Positions 51,312 through 60,343 of a stretch of 64,000 bases of DNA are shown in pieces. Numbering within the stretch: position 1 is the first letter of the stretch; every line of letters begins with the position of its first letter. Under the pieces are notes generated by a model. It did no database searches and was not told where the DNA came from. It saw only the letters and a program-made list of their open reading frames with translations. The DNA comes from Comamonas phosphati (lineage in GTDB: Bacteria; Pseudomonadota; Gammaproteobacteria; Burkholderiales; Burkholderiaceae_C): the NCBI RefSeq assembly GCF_014637085.1, contig NZ_BMEU01000012.1, forward strand, positions 1-64,000. The letters run 5' to 3'. The position numbers and the translations under genes were made by a program.

Positions 51312-51358
51312 AAAAAGAGCTTGCAGCGCTTATCCATAAAGCACTGCAAGCTCTTTTT
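51312..51358. terminator. Long palindromic terminator, full-length dispersed repeat
   Basis: AAAAAGAGCTTGCAGCGCTT, ATCCAT, then AAAGCACTGCAAGCTCTTTTTT form a stem of about 20 bp with one mismatch and a T6 run on the plus strand, A5 on the other. ATAGC follows at 51362. It appears to be the best-preserved copy of the ATAGC-type dispersed repeat in the window, and it would act as a bidirectional terminator between rsmD and coaD. Confidence 0.8.
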
Positions 51359-51396
51359 TCAATAGCAATACCAGATAGCAGCGCCGCAGCCTCCGG

Positions 51397-52101
51397 TCAG
51401 CCCCGCTTTTTCAGCAGATGCGCATGCACCGCGCCAGCCTTGAGATAGCGGTACGCCGCGAGACCGAAAGCCTCCAGGCGCCCATCGTCCCAGGCCTCTG
51501 GCGCTTCCAGGTAGATATAGCCGCCATCGTTGATGGCCTGGGCGGCGGCTTGTAGGGCAGGCTCGAACAGCTCGGCCTGGCCGAAGGGCGGATCCAGCAG
51601 CACCAGGTCCTGGCCGCTGCAGGACTTCAGGCAGCTGAGTGCATCGCCGCGCTGCAGCTTGACCATGCCGGCCTGCAATTGCTGCTGCAGGCGCTGCAGC
51701 TGTTGCTGCAGGCCGGCATCCAGCTCGTTCATGAGCACGCTGGCCGCGCCGCGCGAAGCGGCCTCGAAGCCCAGCGCACCGGTGCCGGCAAAGGCGTCCA
51801 CACATTTCCAGCCCGCCAGGTCTTGGCCCAGCCAGTTGAACAGGGTTTCGCGCACGCGATCCGGCGTGGGCCGCAGGCCCGGGCGCTGGGCCACGGGCAG
51901 GCGCTTGCGGCGCCATTGGCCGCCGATGATGCGGATCTCTCCGGCACCGGTGGCGGCTTTTGCCGCTGCCGGCTTCGCAGCCCCGCCCTTGCCGGGCTTG
52001 GCGGCGGCCAGGGCCTCGGCCTTGACCTGGGCTTCGTGCATCAGCTTGTCCAGCGCCTTGCGGCCGGCGGGGGTATGCAATTTCAGGGCACTGCGGCTCA
52101 T
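51397..52101 (-). CDS. rsmD: 16S rRNA (guanine966-N2)-methyltransferase
   Basis: The 234-residue SAM enzyme methylates G966 of 16S rRNA. It has an unusually long N-terminus (about 55 Ala/Lys-rich residues), then RIIGGQWRRKRLPV, the SAM-binding VDAFAGTGALGFEAASRGA and the catalytic LLDPPFGQ motif. The ATG overlaps the stop of the M16 gene by four bases (ATGA), so translation is coupled to the upstream peptidase pair. Confidence 0.95.
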   Translation of the reverse strand: MSRSALKLHTPAGRKALDKLMHEAQVKAEALAAAKPGKGGAAKPAAAKAATGAGEIRIIGGQWRRKRLPVAQRPGLRPTPDRVRETLFNWLGQDLAGWKCVDAFAGTGALGFEAASRGAASVLMNELDAGLQQQLQRLQQQLQAGMVKLQRGDALSCLKSCSGQDLVLLDPPFGQAELFEPALQAAAQAINDGGYIYLEAPEAWDDGRLEAFGLAAYRYLKAGAVHAHLLKKRG

Positions 52102-53465
52102 GGCTTGGCTCCTACGGTCACGGTCACCATGCGCTCGGGCTGCAGCATGCGCTGCATGGCGGCGCGCACATCCTTCACCGTCAGGGCCTGGACCCGGTCC
52201 GTCCAATGCTCGAGGTAGTCGAGCGGCAGGCCGTTCCAGGCGATATTGGCCACATTGCCCAGCAGCTTGCTGTTGCTGTCGATGCGCAGCGCAAAGCCGC
52301 CGATGAGGTTGTCCTTGGCCGCCTGCAGCTCCTTCTCGGTCGGCCCCTTGGCCACGAACTGGCGTACCACCTCCTGCGAGACCTTGACGGCCTCGGCCGC
52401 CTGATCGGGCCGCGTCTGCAGCGCCACGAGGAAGGCACCGCGGTCCAGCCCCGGCGAGAAGTCGCTGTACACGCTGTAGCTCAGGCCGCGCTTCTCGCGC
52501 ACCTGCTCGGTCAGGCGCGAAGTGAAACCGCCGCCGCCCAGGATGTGGTTGCCCACCAGCACGGCCAGGAAGTCGGGGTTGTTGCGCGCAATGCCGGGCT
52601 GGCCAATGAGCACATGGGCCTGGGCCGACTGGAAGGGAATGTTCTCCGTCACCGGTTTGTCCAGCGTTGCCACCTCGGCAACCGGCGAAAGCGGCTGGCA
52701 GCGGTCGTCGCCGTTGACGGCCTGCAGCGGCGCCAGCAGCTGCTTGACCAGGGTGTCGGCCTGCTCGCGGCTCACGGCACCCACCACGCTGACCTTGGCG
52801 CGGCAGGCGGCGATCAGCTCATGGTGGAAGGCCTTCATGGCCGCGATGTCGATCTGCCCCAGCGTCTCGCCCGTGGTCTGGTAGCCATAAGGGTGGCTGC
52901 CGTACACGTCCTTGCGGAAGGCCTTGGCCACCACGGTGCCCGGGCGGGTATCGGCCTCCTTGATGGACGCGGCCCAGCGCTCGCGGTCGCGCTGCCACAC
53001 GGCCTCGGGCCAGCTGGGCGTGGCCACCTGGCGCGCCGCCAGCGCGATGGAGCGCTGCAGCAGATCGGGCTCGGTCAGCGAACGCAGGCCGTAGGTGAAG
53101 CTGTCGCGCCCGGCATTGGCGCCAAAGCTGGCGCCCAGGTCGGCCCAGGCCTGGCCCAGGCCGTTTTCATCGAGCGCCGGCGCATCTCCCCCCCCCTTCC
53201 CTTCTGCACGCACGCCCTTGGACGCCATCATGGCCACGGCCGAGGCCAGGCCCGCCTGGGCCTGGGGATCGCGGCGGCTGCCCGCGTCGAAGGCCAGTTG
53301 CACGTCGACCATGGGAATTCCCGGGCTTTGCACCAGCCAGACCTCGGCGCCGCTGGACTGCTTCCAGTGCTCTATGGGCAGCAGAGCCCAGGCCGATTGG
53401 GCCATGAAGCCCATGCTGGCGACCGCAAATGCTGCGCTAGCTGCTATCTTTTTCATATTTTTCAT
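52098..53465 (-). CDS. M16-family peptidase homologue lacking the zinc site
   Basis: The 455-residue protein has a signal peptide (residues 1-28, MKNMKKIAASAAFAV start). Instead of HxxEH it has DAGSRRDPQAQAGLASAVAM, so it should be catalytically dead. It keeps the partner-type motifs ILGGGGFTSRL and REKRGLSYSVYS, which in M16B heterodimers contribute to substrate binding. It follows the active subunit by 18 bases. A nine-G run in the coding strand (53188-53196) encodes KGGGD and is a potential slippage site. Confidence 0.93.
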   Translation of the reverse strand: MKNMKKIAASAAFAVASMGFMAQSAWALLPIEHWKQSSGAEVWLVQSPGIPMVDVQLAFDAGSRRDPQAQAGLASAVAMMASKGVRAEGKGGGDAPALDENGLGQAWADLGASFGANAGRDSFTYGLRSLTEPDLLQRSIALAARQVATPSWPEAVWQRDRERWAASIKEADTRPGTVVAKAFRKDVYGSHPYGYQTTGETLGQIDIAAMKAFHHELIAACRAKVSVVGAVSREQADTLVKQLLAPLQAVNGDDRCQPLSPVAEVATLDKPVTENIPFQSAQAHVLIGQPGIARNNPDFLAVLVGNHILGGGGFTSRLTEQVREKRGLSYSVYSDFSPGLDRGAFLVALQTRPDQAAEAVKVSQEVVRQFVAKGPTEKELQAAKDNLIGGFALRIDSNSKLLGNVANIAWNGLPLDYLEHWTDRVQALTVKDVRAAMQRMLQPERMVTVTVGAKP

Positions 53466-53483
53466 CTGATTCTCCGTCGGCTC

Positions 53484-54956
53484 TCAGTGCACGGCGCCGC
53501 CGGCATCGGTCTTGCCGGGCATGGGCTGCCTGGGCCTGCCGCCCGCAGGCAGAGGCTGGGGCACCAGCGTGCCCACGGTCAGCCGGTCGTCGCCGAAGTA
53601 TTTGGCGGCCACGGCCTTGATGTCATCCGAGGTGATTTTCTTGAGTTCGGCCAGCAGCTTGTCTTCGGCATCCAGGGGCATGCCCTGGATCCAGTAGCTG
53701 CCCAGGTTCTGGGCCTGGCCCATGACGGAGTCGCGCTCGTAGACGTTGGAGGCCATCCACTGCGTCTTGACGCGCGCCAGCTCGTCGGCCTGCACGCCTT
53801 CGGCGGCAATCTTCTGGATCTGCTCGCGCAGGCCGGCTTCGACCTCGGCCGGCGTCTTGCCGGCCGCGGGCACGCCGCTCAGCAGAAACAGGCTGGGGCC
53901 GCGGCCCAGGACGGAAGCCGAGCTGTCGGCACTGTCGGCCACGCGGCCGCCCTTGCGGCCTTCGCCCTGCACCAGGGCCCGCTCCAGTCGGGCGCCGTCG
54001 TAGCCGTCGAGCACGGCCGACAGCACCAGCAGCGCCAGCGCCTCCTTGTCCGAAGGCTGCAGGTTCTCCACGGCCTTGAGCGTGGGCACGCGGTAGGCCA
54101 TGGCGACATAGGCCTGCTCGGCGGGCTGCTTGACCTCGATGCGGCGCACGCCGATCTGCGCCGGCTCGGTGCGCGGCTTGCGTTCGGGCAGGGCGCGGGC
54201 CGGAATGCTGCCGTAGTATTTCTCGGCCCAGGCGCGTACCTTGGCCACGTCCACATCGCCCGCGACCACCACGGCGGCATTGGCCGGCACGTACCAGCGC
54301 CGGTGGAAGTCGCGCACATCGTTCGGAGTCATGGCATTCAGGTCCGTCATCCAGCCCACCACGGGGCGGTGATAGGGCGAGACCATGAAGGTCGAGGCCA
54401 TCAGCTGCTCCATGAGCACGGAGCGCGGCTGGTCCTCGGTGCGCATGCGGCGCTCTTCCTTGACGACTTCGATTTCCTTCTTGAACTCTTCGTCGGGCCA
54501 CTGGTTGTTGGCAAAGCGGTCGGACTCCAGCCGCATCACCTCTTCCAGCCGGTTGGCCGGAATCTGCTGGTAATAGCCCGTGTAGTCGCGCGTGGTGAAG
54601 GCGTTCTCCTGCCCGCCCAGGGCCGCCACGCGGCGCGAGAACTCGCCCGGCGCCAGCTTCTTCGAGCCCTTGAACATCATGTGTTCCAGCGCATGGGCCA
54701 CGCCCGAGGTGCCGTCCACCTCGTCCATGGAGCCCACGCGCACCCAGACCATGTGCACGGCCGTCGGCGCGCGCCGGTCGGGCTGCACGATGAGCTGCAT
54801 GCCGTTCTTCAAGGTGAATTGCTGGGCGGCGGGAGCCGCCTGCGCCGCTACCGGTGCCGGCGTGGCCTTGGGCGATGCGCCCGGTGCCGCCAGGGCTGCC
54901 CCAACGCTCAAACAGGCCATTAAGCCCAGTACAGGGAGTGCGCGTACATGTTTCAT
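53484..54956 (-). CDS. M16-family zinc peptidase, catalytic subunit
   Basis: The 490-residue protein has a signal peptide (VLGLMACLSVGAALA-AP) and the inverted zinc motif HALEH in GVAHALEHMMFKG, with the downstream glutamate in EVVKEERRMRTED. The second half is the partner-like fold of the M16B family. It is exported and probably works in the periplasm. It forms an operon with the inactive homologue, rsmD and possibly coaD. It is divergent from ftsY. Confidence 0.95.
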   Translation of the reverse strand: MKHVRALPVLGLMACLSVGAALAAPGASPKATPAPVAAQAAPAAQQFTLKNGMQLIVQPDRRAPTAVHMVWVRVGSMDEVDGTSGVAHALEHMMFKGSKKLAPGEFSRRVAALGGQENAFTTRDYTGYYQQIPANRLEEVMRLESDRFANNQWPDEEFKKEIEVVKEERRMRTEDQPRSVLMEQLMASTFMVSPYHRPVVGWMTDLNAMTPNDVRDFHRRWYVPANAAVVVAGDVDVAKVRAWAEKYYGSIPARALPERKPRTEPAQIGVRRIEVKQPAEQAYVAMAYRVPTLKAVENLQPSDKEALALLVLSAVLDGYDGARLERALVQGEGRKGGRVADSADSSASVLGRGPSLFLLSGVPAAGKTPAEVEAGLREQIQKIAAEGVQADELARVKTQWMASNVYERDSVMGQAQNLGSYWIQGMPLDAEDKLLAELKKITSDDIKAVAAKYFGDDRLTVGTLVPQPLPAGGRPRQPMPGKTDAGGAVH

Positions 54957-54984
54957 AGAATGATGCGATTCTAAAAATCCGCCA

Positions 54985-56175
<1,191 letters not shown>

Positions 56176-56246
56176 GCAATCCCATATTGATAGCTGCTCA
56201 CGCCTGGGCAGCCTCAATCTTGGATCAAAAAATCCTGAGAACCTTC
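56176..56246. repeat. Dispersed repeat (TGATAGCTGCT) after ftsY
   Basis: CATATTGATAGCTGCTCACG follows the ftsY stop by about 10 bases. The TGATAGCTGCT core is the clearest forward copy of the ATAGC-type family in this window. Confidence 0.6.
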
Positions 56247-56274
56247 AAAGGAGTGCGCAATGCACTCCTTTTTT
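56247..56274. terminator. Terminator between ftsY and cutA
   Basis: AAAGGAGTGC-GCAA-TGCACTCCTTT with T6 on the plus strand. It lies between convergent ftsY and cutA and its right end touches the cutA stop codon. Confidence 0.88.
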
Positions 56275-56663
56275 CATGGCTTGACCTGGGCCTGCAGCCA
56301 TTGCGCATAGTCGGGCAGGCAGCGCTCCGTACGCATGGTGATCTGCGGCAGCTCGTAGCTGTGGTGCTCCCGTATCAGCGCCGTCAGGCGGTTCAGCGCG
56401 CCGGGTAGCGTCTTGCAGATCAGCCGCCACTCGGGCGTGGTCTGTAGCACGCCGTCCCATTCGTAGTAGGAGACGATGCGCTCGCACTGCACGCAGGCGG
56501 CCGCCTTGCCGGCGACCAGGGCCCGCGCCAGGTCCTCGGCTTCCTCGGCGCTGGCCACCGTCGTTGCCACCACGCACAGGGTTGCCCACCGGGCGTTCTC
56601 GGAGTTCCGGGAAGCTTGGGAGTCCAGGCCCGCAGGCTGGCTCAAGGAGGTAAGAGAGCTCAT
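56274..56663 (-). CDS. cutA: Divalent-cation tolerance protein CutA
   Basis: The 129-residue protein of the CutA1 trimeric fold begins with a 30-residue variable part, then VVATTVASAEEAEDLARALV. AACVQCERIVSYYEWDG and EWRLICKTLPGALNRLTALI match the family. CutA1 binds divalent metals, though its physiological role is debated. ATG 56663 was chosen, because the 33 residues upstream show no similarity. Confidence 0.92.
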   Translation of the reverse strand: MSSLTSLSQPAGLDSQASRNSENARWATLCVVATTVASAEEAEDLARALVAGKAAACVQCERIVSYYEWDGVLQTTPEWRLICKTLPGALNRLTALIREHHSYELPQITMRTERCLPDYAQWLQAQVKP

Positions 56664-56803
56664 GGACGCGCAGTCTAGAACGATTGGCCGGGGGTGAACA
56701 ATGCCTTGTTTCCTGTAGCCTCGTCGCTTGCGGTCGACTCCCACGGGATGTGGTACACGCATCCCATCGCCAATGCCGGGCCGTCCAGCGGGTTTTGAAA
56801 CGC

Positions 56804-57505
56804 CTACTTCCCGGAAGAGGAATCTTCGGGGGTAAGAATGGAACGCAGGCGGTTGCGCGCACCGCCGCGGCCGATCAGGCTTTCATCCAGGCGCGATGCC
56901 AGTGCGTCGATGTGCGCAATCATCAACTGCTCCGCGCGCGCGTTGTCGCCATCGGCCAGCGCTTCGACGATAGCCACGTGATCGTCATTGAAGACCTTGG
57001 CTTCCGTCTTCGACTGGTACAGCTCCGAGACCAGCGTGGTGCGCGCCGAAAGGTCGACCATCATGGAGGTCAGAAAGCGATTGCCCAGGCATTCGGCCAG
57101 GCAGACGTGGAAGTCCGCCAGCAGCCAACTGCGGGCTTCGGCATCGCCGCTGGCAATGGCCTCGCGCTCGTCGGCAATGTGCTTGCGAAGACGCTTGAGA
57201 GTCGACTGCAGGGGCTTGCCTGCATCGCGCAGCATGCCCGGCTCGACGACGCGCCGCGCGGCATAGGTTTCACGCGCCTCCTCGAACGAAGGCTCGGCCA
57301 CATACCAGCCCACCCGGGGGCGGACCTCGACAAAGCCGCGGGTCTGCAAGTGCATCAGGGCCTCGCGCACCAAGGTGCGGCTGACTTGAAACAAGTCCGC
57401 AATGTCTTGCTCACCAAGCCTCTCTCCCGGACGGAGCTTGGCTGTCATGATCGACTCTATGAGGCGCTCGGCAATCTTGGTTTTGGTGACAACTGGAGTA
57501 CCCAT
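56804..57505 (-). CDS. GntR-family regulator with FCD domain
   Basis: The 233-residue regulator has an N-terminal winged helix (GERLGEQDIADLFQVSRTLV, then EALMHLQTRGFVEVRP) and a C-terminal FCD helical domain (SWLLADFHVCLAECLGNRFL) with candidate metal-binding Asp/His residues. It is divergent from a second FCD regulator 260 bases away, so it could control it or the puuE locus. Its ligand is unknown. Confidence 0.92.
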   Translation of the reverse strand: MGTPVVTKTKIAERLIESIMTAKLRPGERLGEQDIADLFQVSRTLVREALMHLQTRGFVEVRPRVGWYVAEPSFEEARETYAARRVVEPGMLRDAGKPLQSTLKRLRKHIADEREAIASGDAEARSWLLADFHVCLAECLGNRFLTSMMVDLSARTTLVSELYQSKTEAKVFNDDHVAIVEALADGDNARAEQLMIAHIDALASRLDESLIGRGGARNRLRSILTPEDSSSGK

Positions 57506-57725
57506 CTTTTCGATTTTATGCGAACGGACTATTCACTAAACAATTGGAATCAAAGGTGGAGCCTGGCTTGCGGCGCCATGCATGGCCCGCCTCCCAACGC
57601 GCGCTCAAGCTGCAACTTTCTATGATGCCGTGACTCGGCGCCATACACAGCAACCCGATCTGGAAACACAAATCCCTCGATTGCAGGTCTCCCCCGGGAG
57701 AATACCTAGAACTTGCTTGCACATC

Positions 57726-57735
57726 TTGTATACAA
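57726..57735. promoter_or_regulatory. Candidate GntR operator TTGTATACAA
   Basis: The perfect 10-bp palindrome TTGTATACAA lies within ATCTTGTATACAAAT (57723-57737), 30 bases upstream of the second GntR/puuE start. A near copy in reverse orientation lies at 62123-62137 upstream of the NCS1 permease. The length and symmetry fit a FadR-subfamily GntR operator. Confidence 0.6.
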
Positions 57736-57764
57736 ATGATGTGAACAAGAATTATCATCCAACG

Positions 57765-58412
57765 ATGGAAGCCTCCGTCACCAGTTCCATCGTCGACAGC
57801 CTGACCCGGGCCATTGTCGAGCACCGCCTGCTGCCCGGTACCAGGCTGGCCGAGCAAAAACTGGCGGACCAGTTCGGTGTTTCCCGCACCCTGGTGCGCC
57901 AGGCGCTTTTCCAGGCTTCACGCAACCGGCTGATCACCTTGGAGCCCACGCGCGGAGCCCATGTGGCGACGCCCTCCGTGGACGAGGCCCGCCAGGTCTT
58001 TGCCGTGCGCCGCATGCTCGAAGCCGAGATGGTCCGCAGCTTTGCCGCCCGGCACACGTCTTCCCAGCTGGACATGCTGAAGGCGCACGTCGCGGCCGGA
58101 AGAAAGGCCGAGCCGCTGGGCGGCTTCCATGCGTGCATGGCCGAGCTCACCGGCAACGAGGTGCTCGCCCAGCTGCTGGGCGAACTGATTTCCCGCTGCG
58201 CGCTGATCATGCTGATGTACCAGTCGGCCTCGGCGGCCGAACATTCGCACGAGGAGCACTCCGAGATCGTGGCCGCGCTGGCCAGCGGCGATACCGAGCA
58301 GGCCGTGCAGCTGATGCAGCAGCACCTTGACCACGTGGAAGCAGGCCTGACCTTCGACCGCGACCTGCCAACGAACGATTTGTCGATGGCACTTTCCTCC
58401 ATCTCCGCATGA
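57765..58412 (+). CDS. GntR-family FCD regulator of the puuE operon
   Basis: The 215-residue regulator has a winged helix (GTRLAEQKLADQFGVSRTLV, then ASRNRLITLEP) and an FCD domain (residues 90-200, ELTGNEVLAQLLGELISRC). It overlaps puuE by four bases (ATGA), so it is co-translated with the allantoinase. In other bacteria allantoin regulons are also repressed by GntR-type proteins, which fits. The ATG at 57765 was preferred to GTG 57741. Confidence 0.9.
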   Translation: MEASVTSSIVDSLTRAIVEHRLLPGTRLAEQKLADQFGVSRTLVRQALFQASRNRLITLEPTRGAHVATPSVDEARQVFAVRRMLEAEMVRSFAARHTSSQLDMLKAHVAAGRKAEPLGGFHACMAELTGNEVLAQLLGELISRCALIMLMYQSASAAEHSHEEHSEIVAALASGDTEQAVQLMQQHLDHVEAGLTFDRDLPTNDLSMALSSISA

Positions 58413-59374
58413 CATACGACGTGACTTACGACGCAACCGCCTCCTACCCCCGCGACCTGATCGGCTATGGTCGCCACACGCCCCACCTCCAGTGGCCCGG
58501 CAAGGCCCGCGTGGCCGTGCAGTTCGTGCTCAACTACGAAGAAGGGGGCGAGAACTGCGTGCTGCACGGCGACCCCGCCAGCGAGCAGTTCCTGTCCGAG
58601 ATGTTCAATCCGGCCGCCTACCCCGAGCGCCACATGAGCATGGAAGGCATCTACGAATACGGCTCGCGCGCCGGCGTCTGGCGCATCCTGCGCGAGTTCG
58701 AAAAGCGCGGCCTGCCGCTGACCGTCTTCGGCGTGGCCACCGCCCTGCAAAAGCACCGCGAGCTGGCCCAGGCCTTTGCCGAGCTGGGCCACGAAGTGGC
58801 CTGCCACGGCCTCAAGTGGATCCACTACCAGAGCGTGCCGGCCGAAGTCGAGCGCGCCCACATGCAGCAGTGCCTGGAGATCTTCGGCGAGCTGTACGGC
58901 CACGACGGCGACCACGGCCTGGGCTGGTACACGGGCCGCGACAGCCCCAACACCCATCGGCTAGTGGCCGACAACGGCCGCTTCACCTACGACAGCGACT
59001 ACTACGGCGACGACCTGCCCTTCTGGATGAAGGTGGGCAAGACCGACGGCAGCACGCACCACCAGCTCGTCGTGCCCTACACGCTGGACGTGAACGACAT
59101 GCGCTTTGCCCTGCCCCAGGGCTACTCGCATGCCGATCCGTTCTTCCAGTACATGAAGGACAGCTTCGACGCCCTGTATGCCGAAGGCGATCCCGCCGGC
59201 GACAACGCGCCCAAGATGATGAGCATCGGCATGCACTGCCGCCTGCTGGGCCGCCCGGGCCGCATCACGGCGCTGCAGCGCTTTCTCGACCACATCCAGC
59301 AGCACGACGACGTGTGGGTGTGCCGCCGTATTGACCTGGCCCGCCACTGGGCCCAGCTTTTCCCTTGCAACTAA
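58409..59374 (+). CDS. puuE: Allantoinase PuuE (polysaccharide-deacetylase family)
   Basis: This metal-independent or weakly metal-dependent allantoinase hydrolyses allantoin to allantoate. The 321-residue NodB-fold protein has the PuuE-specific opening YPRDLIGYGRHTPHLQWPG and VQFVLNYEEGGENCVLHGDP. It continues with ERHMSMEGIYEYGSRAGVWR, GHEVACHGLKWIHYQ and GWYTGRDSPNT. The match to PuuE is strong from memory. It is coupled to the GntR gene upstream and is convergent with the racemase-family gene. Confidence 0.92.
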   Translation: MTYDVTYDATASYPRDLIGYGRHTPHLQWPGKARVAVQFVLNYEEGGENCVLHGDPASEQFLSEMFNPAAYPERHMSMEGIYEYGSRAGVWRILREFEKRGLPLTVFGVATALQKHRELAQAFAELGHEVACHGLKWIHYQSVPAEVERAHMQQCLEIFGELYGHDGDHGLGWYTGRDSPNTHRLVADNGRFTYDSDYYGDDLPFWMKVGKTDGSTHHQLVVPYTLDVNDMRFALPQGYSHADPFFQYMKDSFDALYAEGDPAGDNAPKMMSIGMHCRLLGRPGRITALQRFLDHIQQHDDVWVCRRIDLARHWAQLFPCN

Positions 59375-59458
59375 CGGCGTCAAGCCAGTACGGTCGCCGG
59401 AAGCAGAACATCCGCCCACTTCCCCTCGCCACCTTGGGCATGCCGGGGTAGCAAAGAA

Positions 59459-59489
59459 AATGCCAGTCAGCAATTCACTGACTGGCATT
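59459..59489. terminator. Bidirectional terminator between puuE and the racemase gene
   Basis: AATGCCAGTCAG and CTGACTGGCATT form a perfect 12-bp stem around CAATTCA, with AAAA and CTTTT flanks. It separates the convergent arms of the allantoin locus. Confidence 0.88.
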
Positions 59490-59569
59490 GACCTTTTCTT
59501 CCAGAGTGCGTCTTTCATGCATCCATGGATGCAGGCCAGCCTCGCGCCAGCCTTCCGCACAGCGGGACT

Positions 59570-60325
59570 TTATTGCATGGAGCCGACCTTCAGCCAGTTG
59601 GCCTTGGCCGTCAGCGGAAAACCGGTCACGCGCTTGGTGCGCGGCGGCGCATAGGTGCGGACCTTGGATGTGGTCAGACCCAGCCGCACCAGCGACTCGG
59701 CAATGGTCACGGCAGCGGCCACGCCATCGACCACCGGCACACCGGTCTGTTCGCGGATCTTGGCATCCAGCTCGGCCATGCCGCCACAGCCCAGGCAAAT
59801 GACTTCCGCATGGTCTTCGCTGACCGCAAGGCTGGCCTGGCGAACAATCGCTTCCACCGCACGCTCCGGCTGCGTCTCCAGTTCCAGCACGGCCATGCCG
59901 CTGGCCCGCACCGAAGCGCAGCGCTCATCCAGGCCGGCAAGCTTGAGCCGGTCTTCGATCAAGGGAACGGCGCGGTCCAGCGTGGTGACCACCGAGTATT
60001 TGTGGCCCAGGAACATGGCAGCGGAAGCCGCCGCCTCGGTAATGTCCACCACGGGAACGTCCAGCAACTCCTGCAGGCCCTCGCGGCCATGCTCGCCGTA
60101 GCCAGCCTGAATGACCGCATCAAAGGGCTGGTCGTAGTTCATCACGGCGTCCATCACGCCGACAGCGGCGAGATAGCTTTCGAAGTTCCCTTCGACCGAT
60201 TCGGCACCAAAGCGCGGGGTCAGAGCGACGATTTCGGTACCCGGCGCAGCGACCTTTTGTGCCTGCACGCCAATGGCATGGGTCATCGTCTCGGTGGTGT
60301 TTACGTTCACGATCAGAATACGCAT
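59570..60325 (-). CDS. Hydantoin/allantoin racemase-family protein with one catalytic cysteine
   Basis: The 251-residue protein begins MRILIVNVNTTETMTHAIG, like hydantoin and allantoin racemases (HpxA type) of the Asp/Glu racemase superfamily. The second catalytic Cys is Cys180 in VICLGCGGMAEL. At the first Cys position, ACFGDPG in typical members, it reads AGYGEHG, so Gly75 replaces Cys. Between puuE and an NCS1 permease a role in allantoin racemisation is plausible, but the missing cysteine leaves other chemistry possible. AAGGA precedes the start. Confidence 0.85.
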   Translation of the reverse strand: MRILIVNVNTTETMTHAIGVQAQKVAAPGTEIVALTPRFGAESVEGNFESYLAAVGVMDAVMNYDQPFDAVIQAGYGEHGREGLQELLDVPVVDITEAAASAAMFLGHKYSVVTTLDRAVPLIEDRLKLAGLDERCASVRASGMAVLELETQPERAVEAIVRQASLAVSEDHAEVICLGCGGMAELDAKIREQTGVPVVDGVAAAVTIAESLVRLGLTTSKVRTYAPPRTKRVTGFPLTAKANWLKVGSMQ

Positions 60326-60343
60326 GATGTTCGAATTTCCTTT

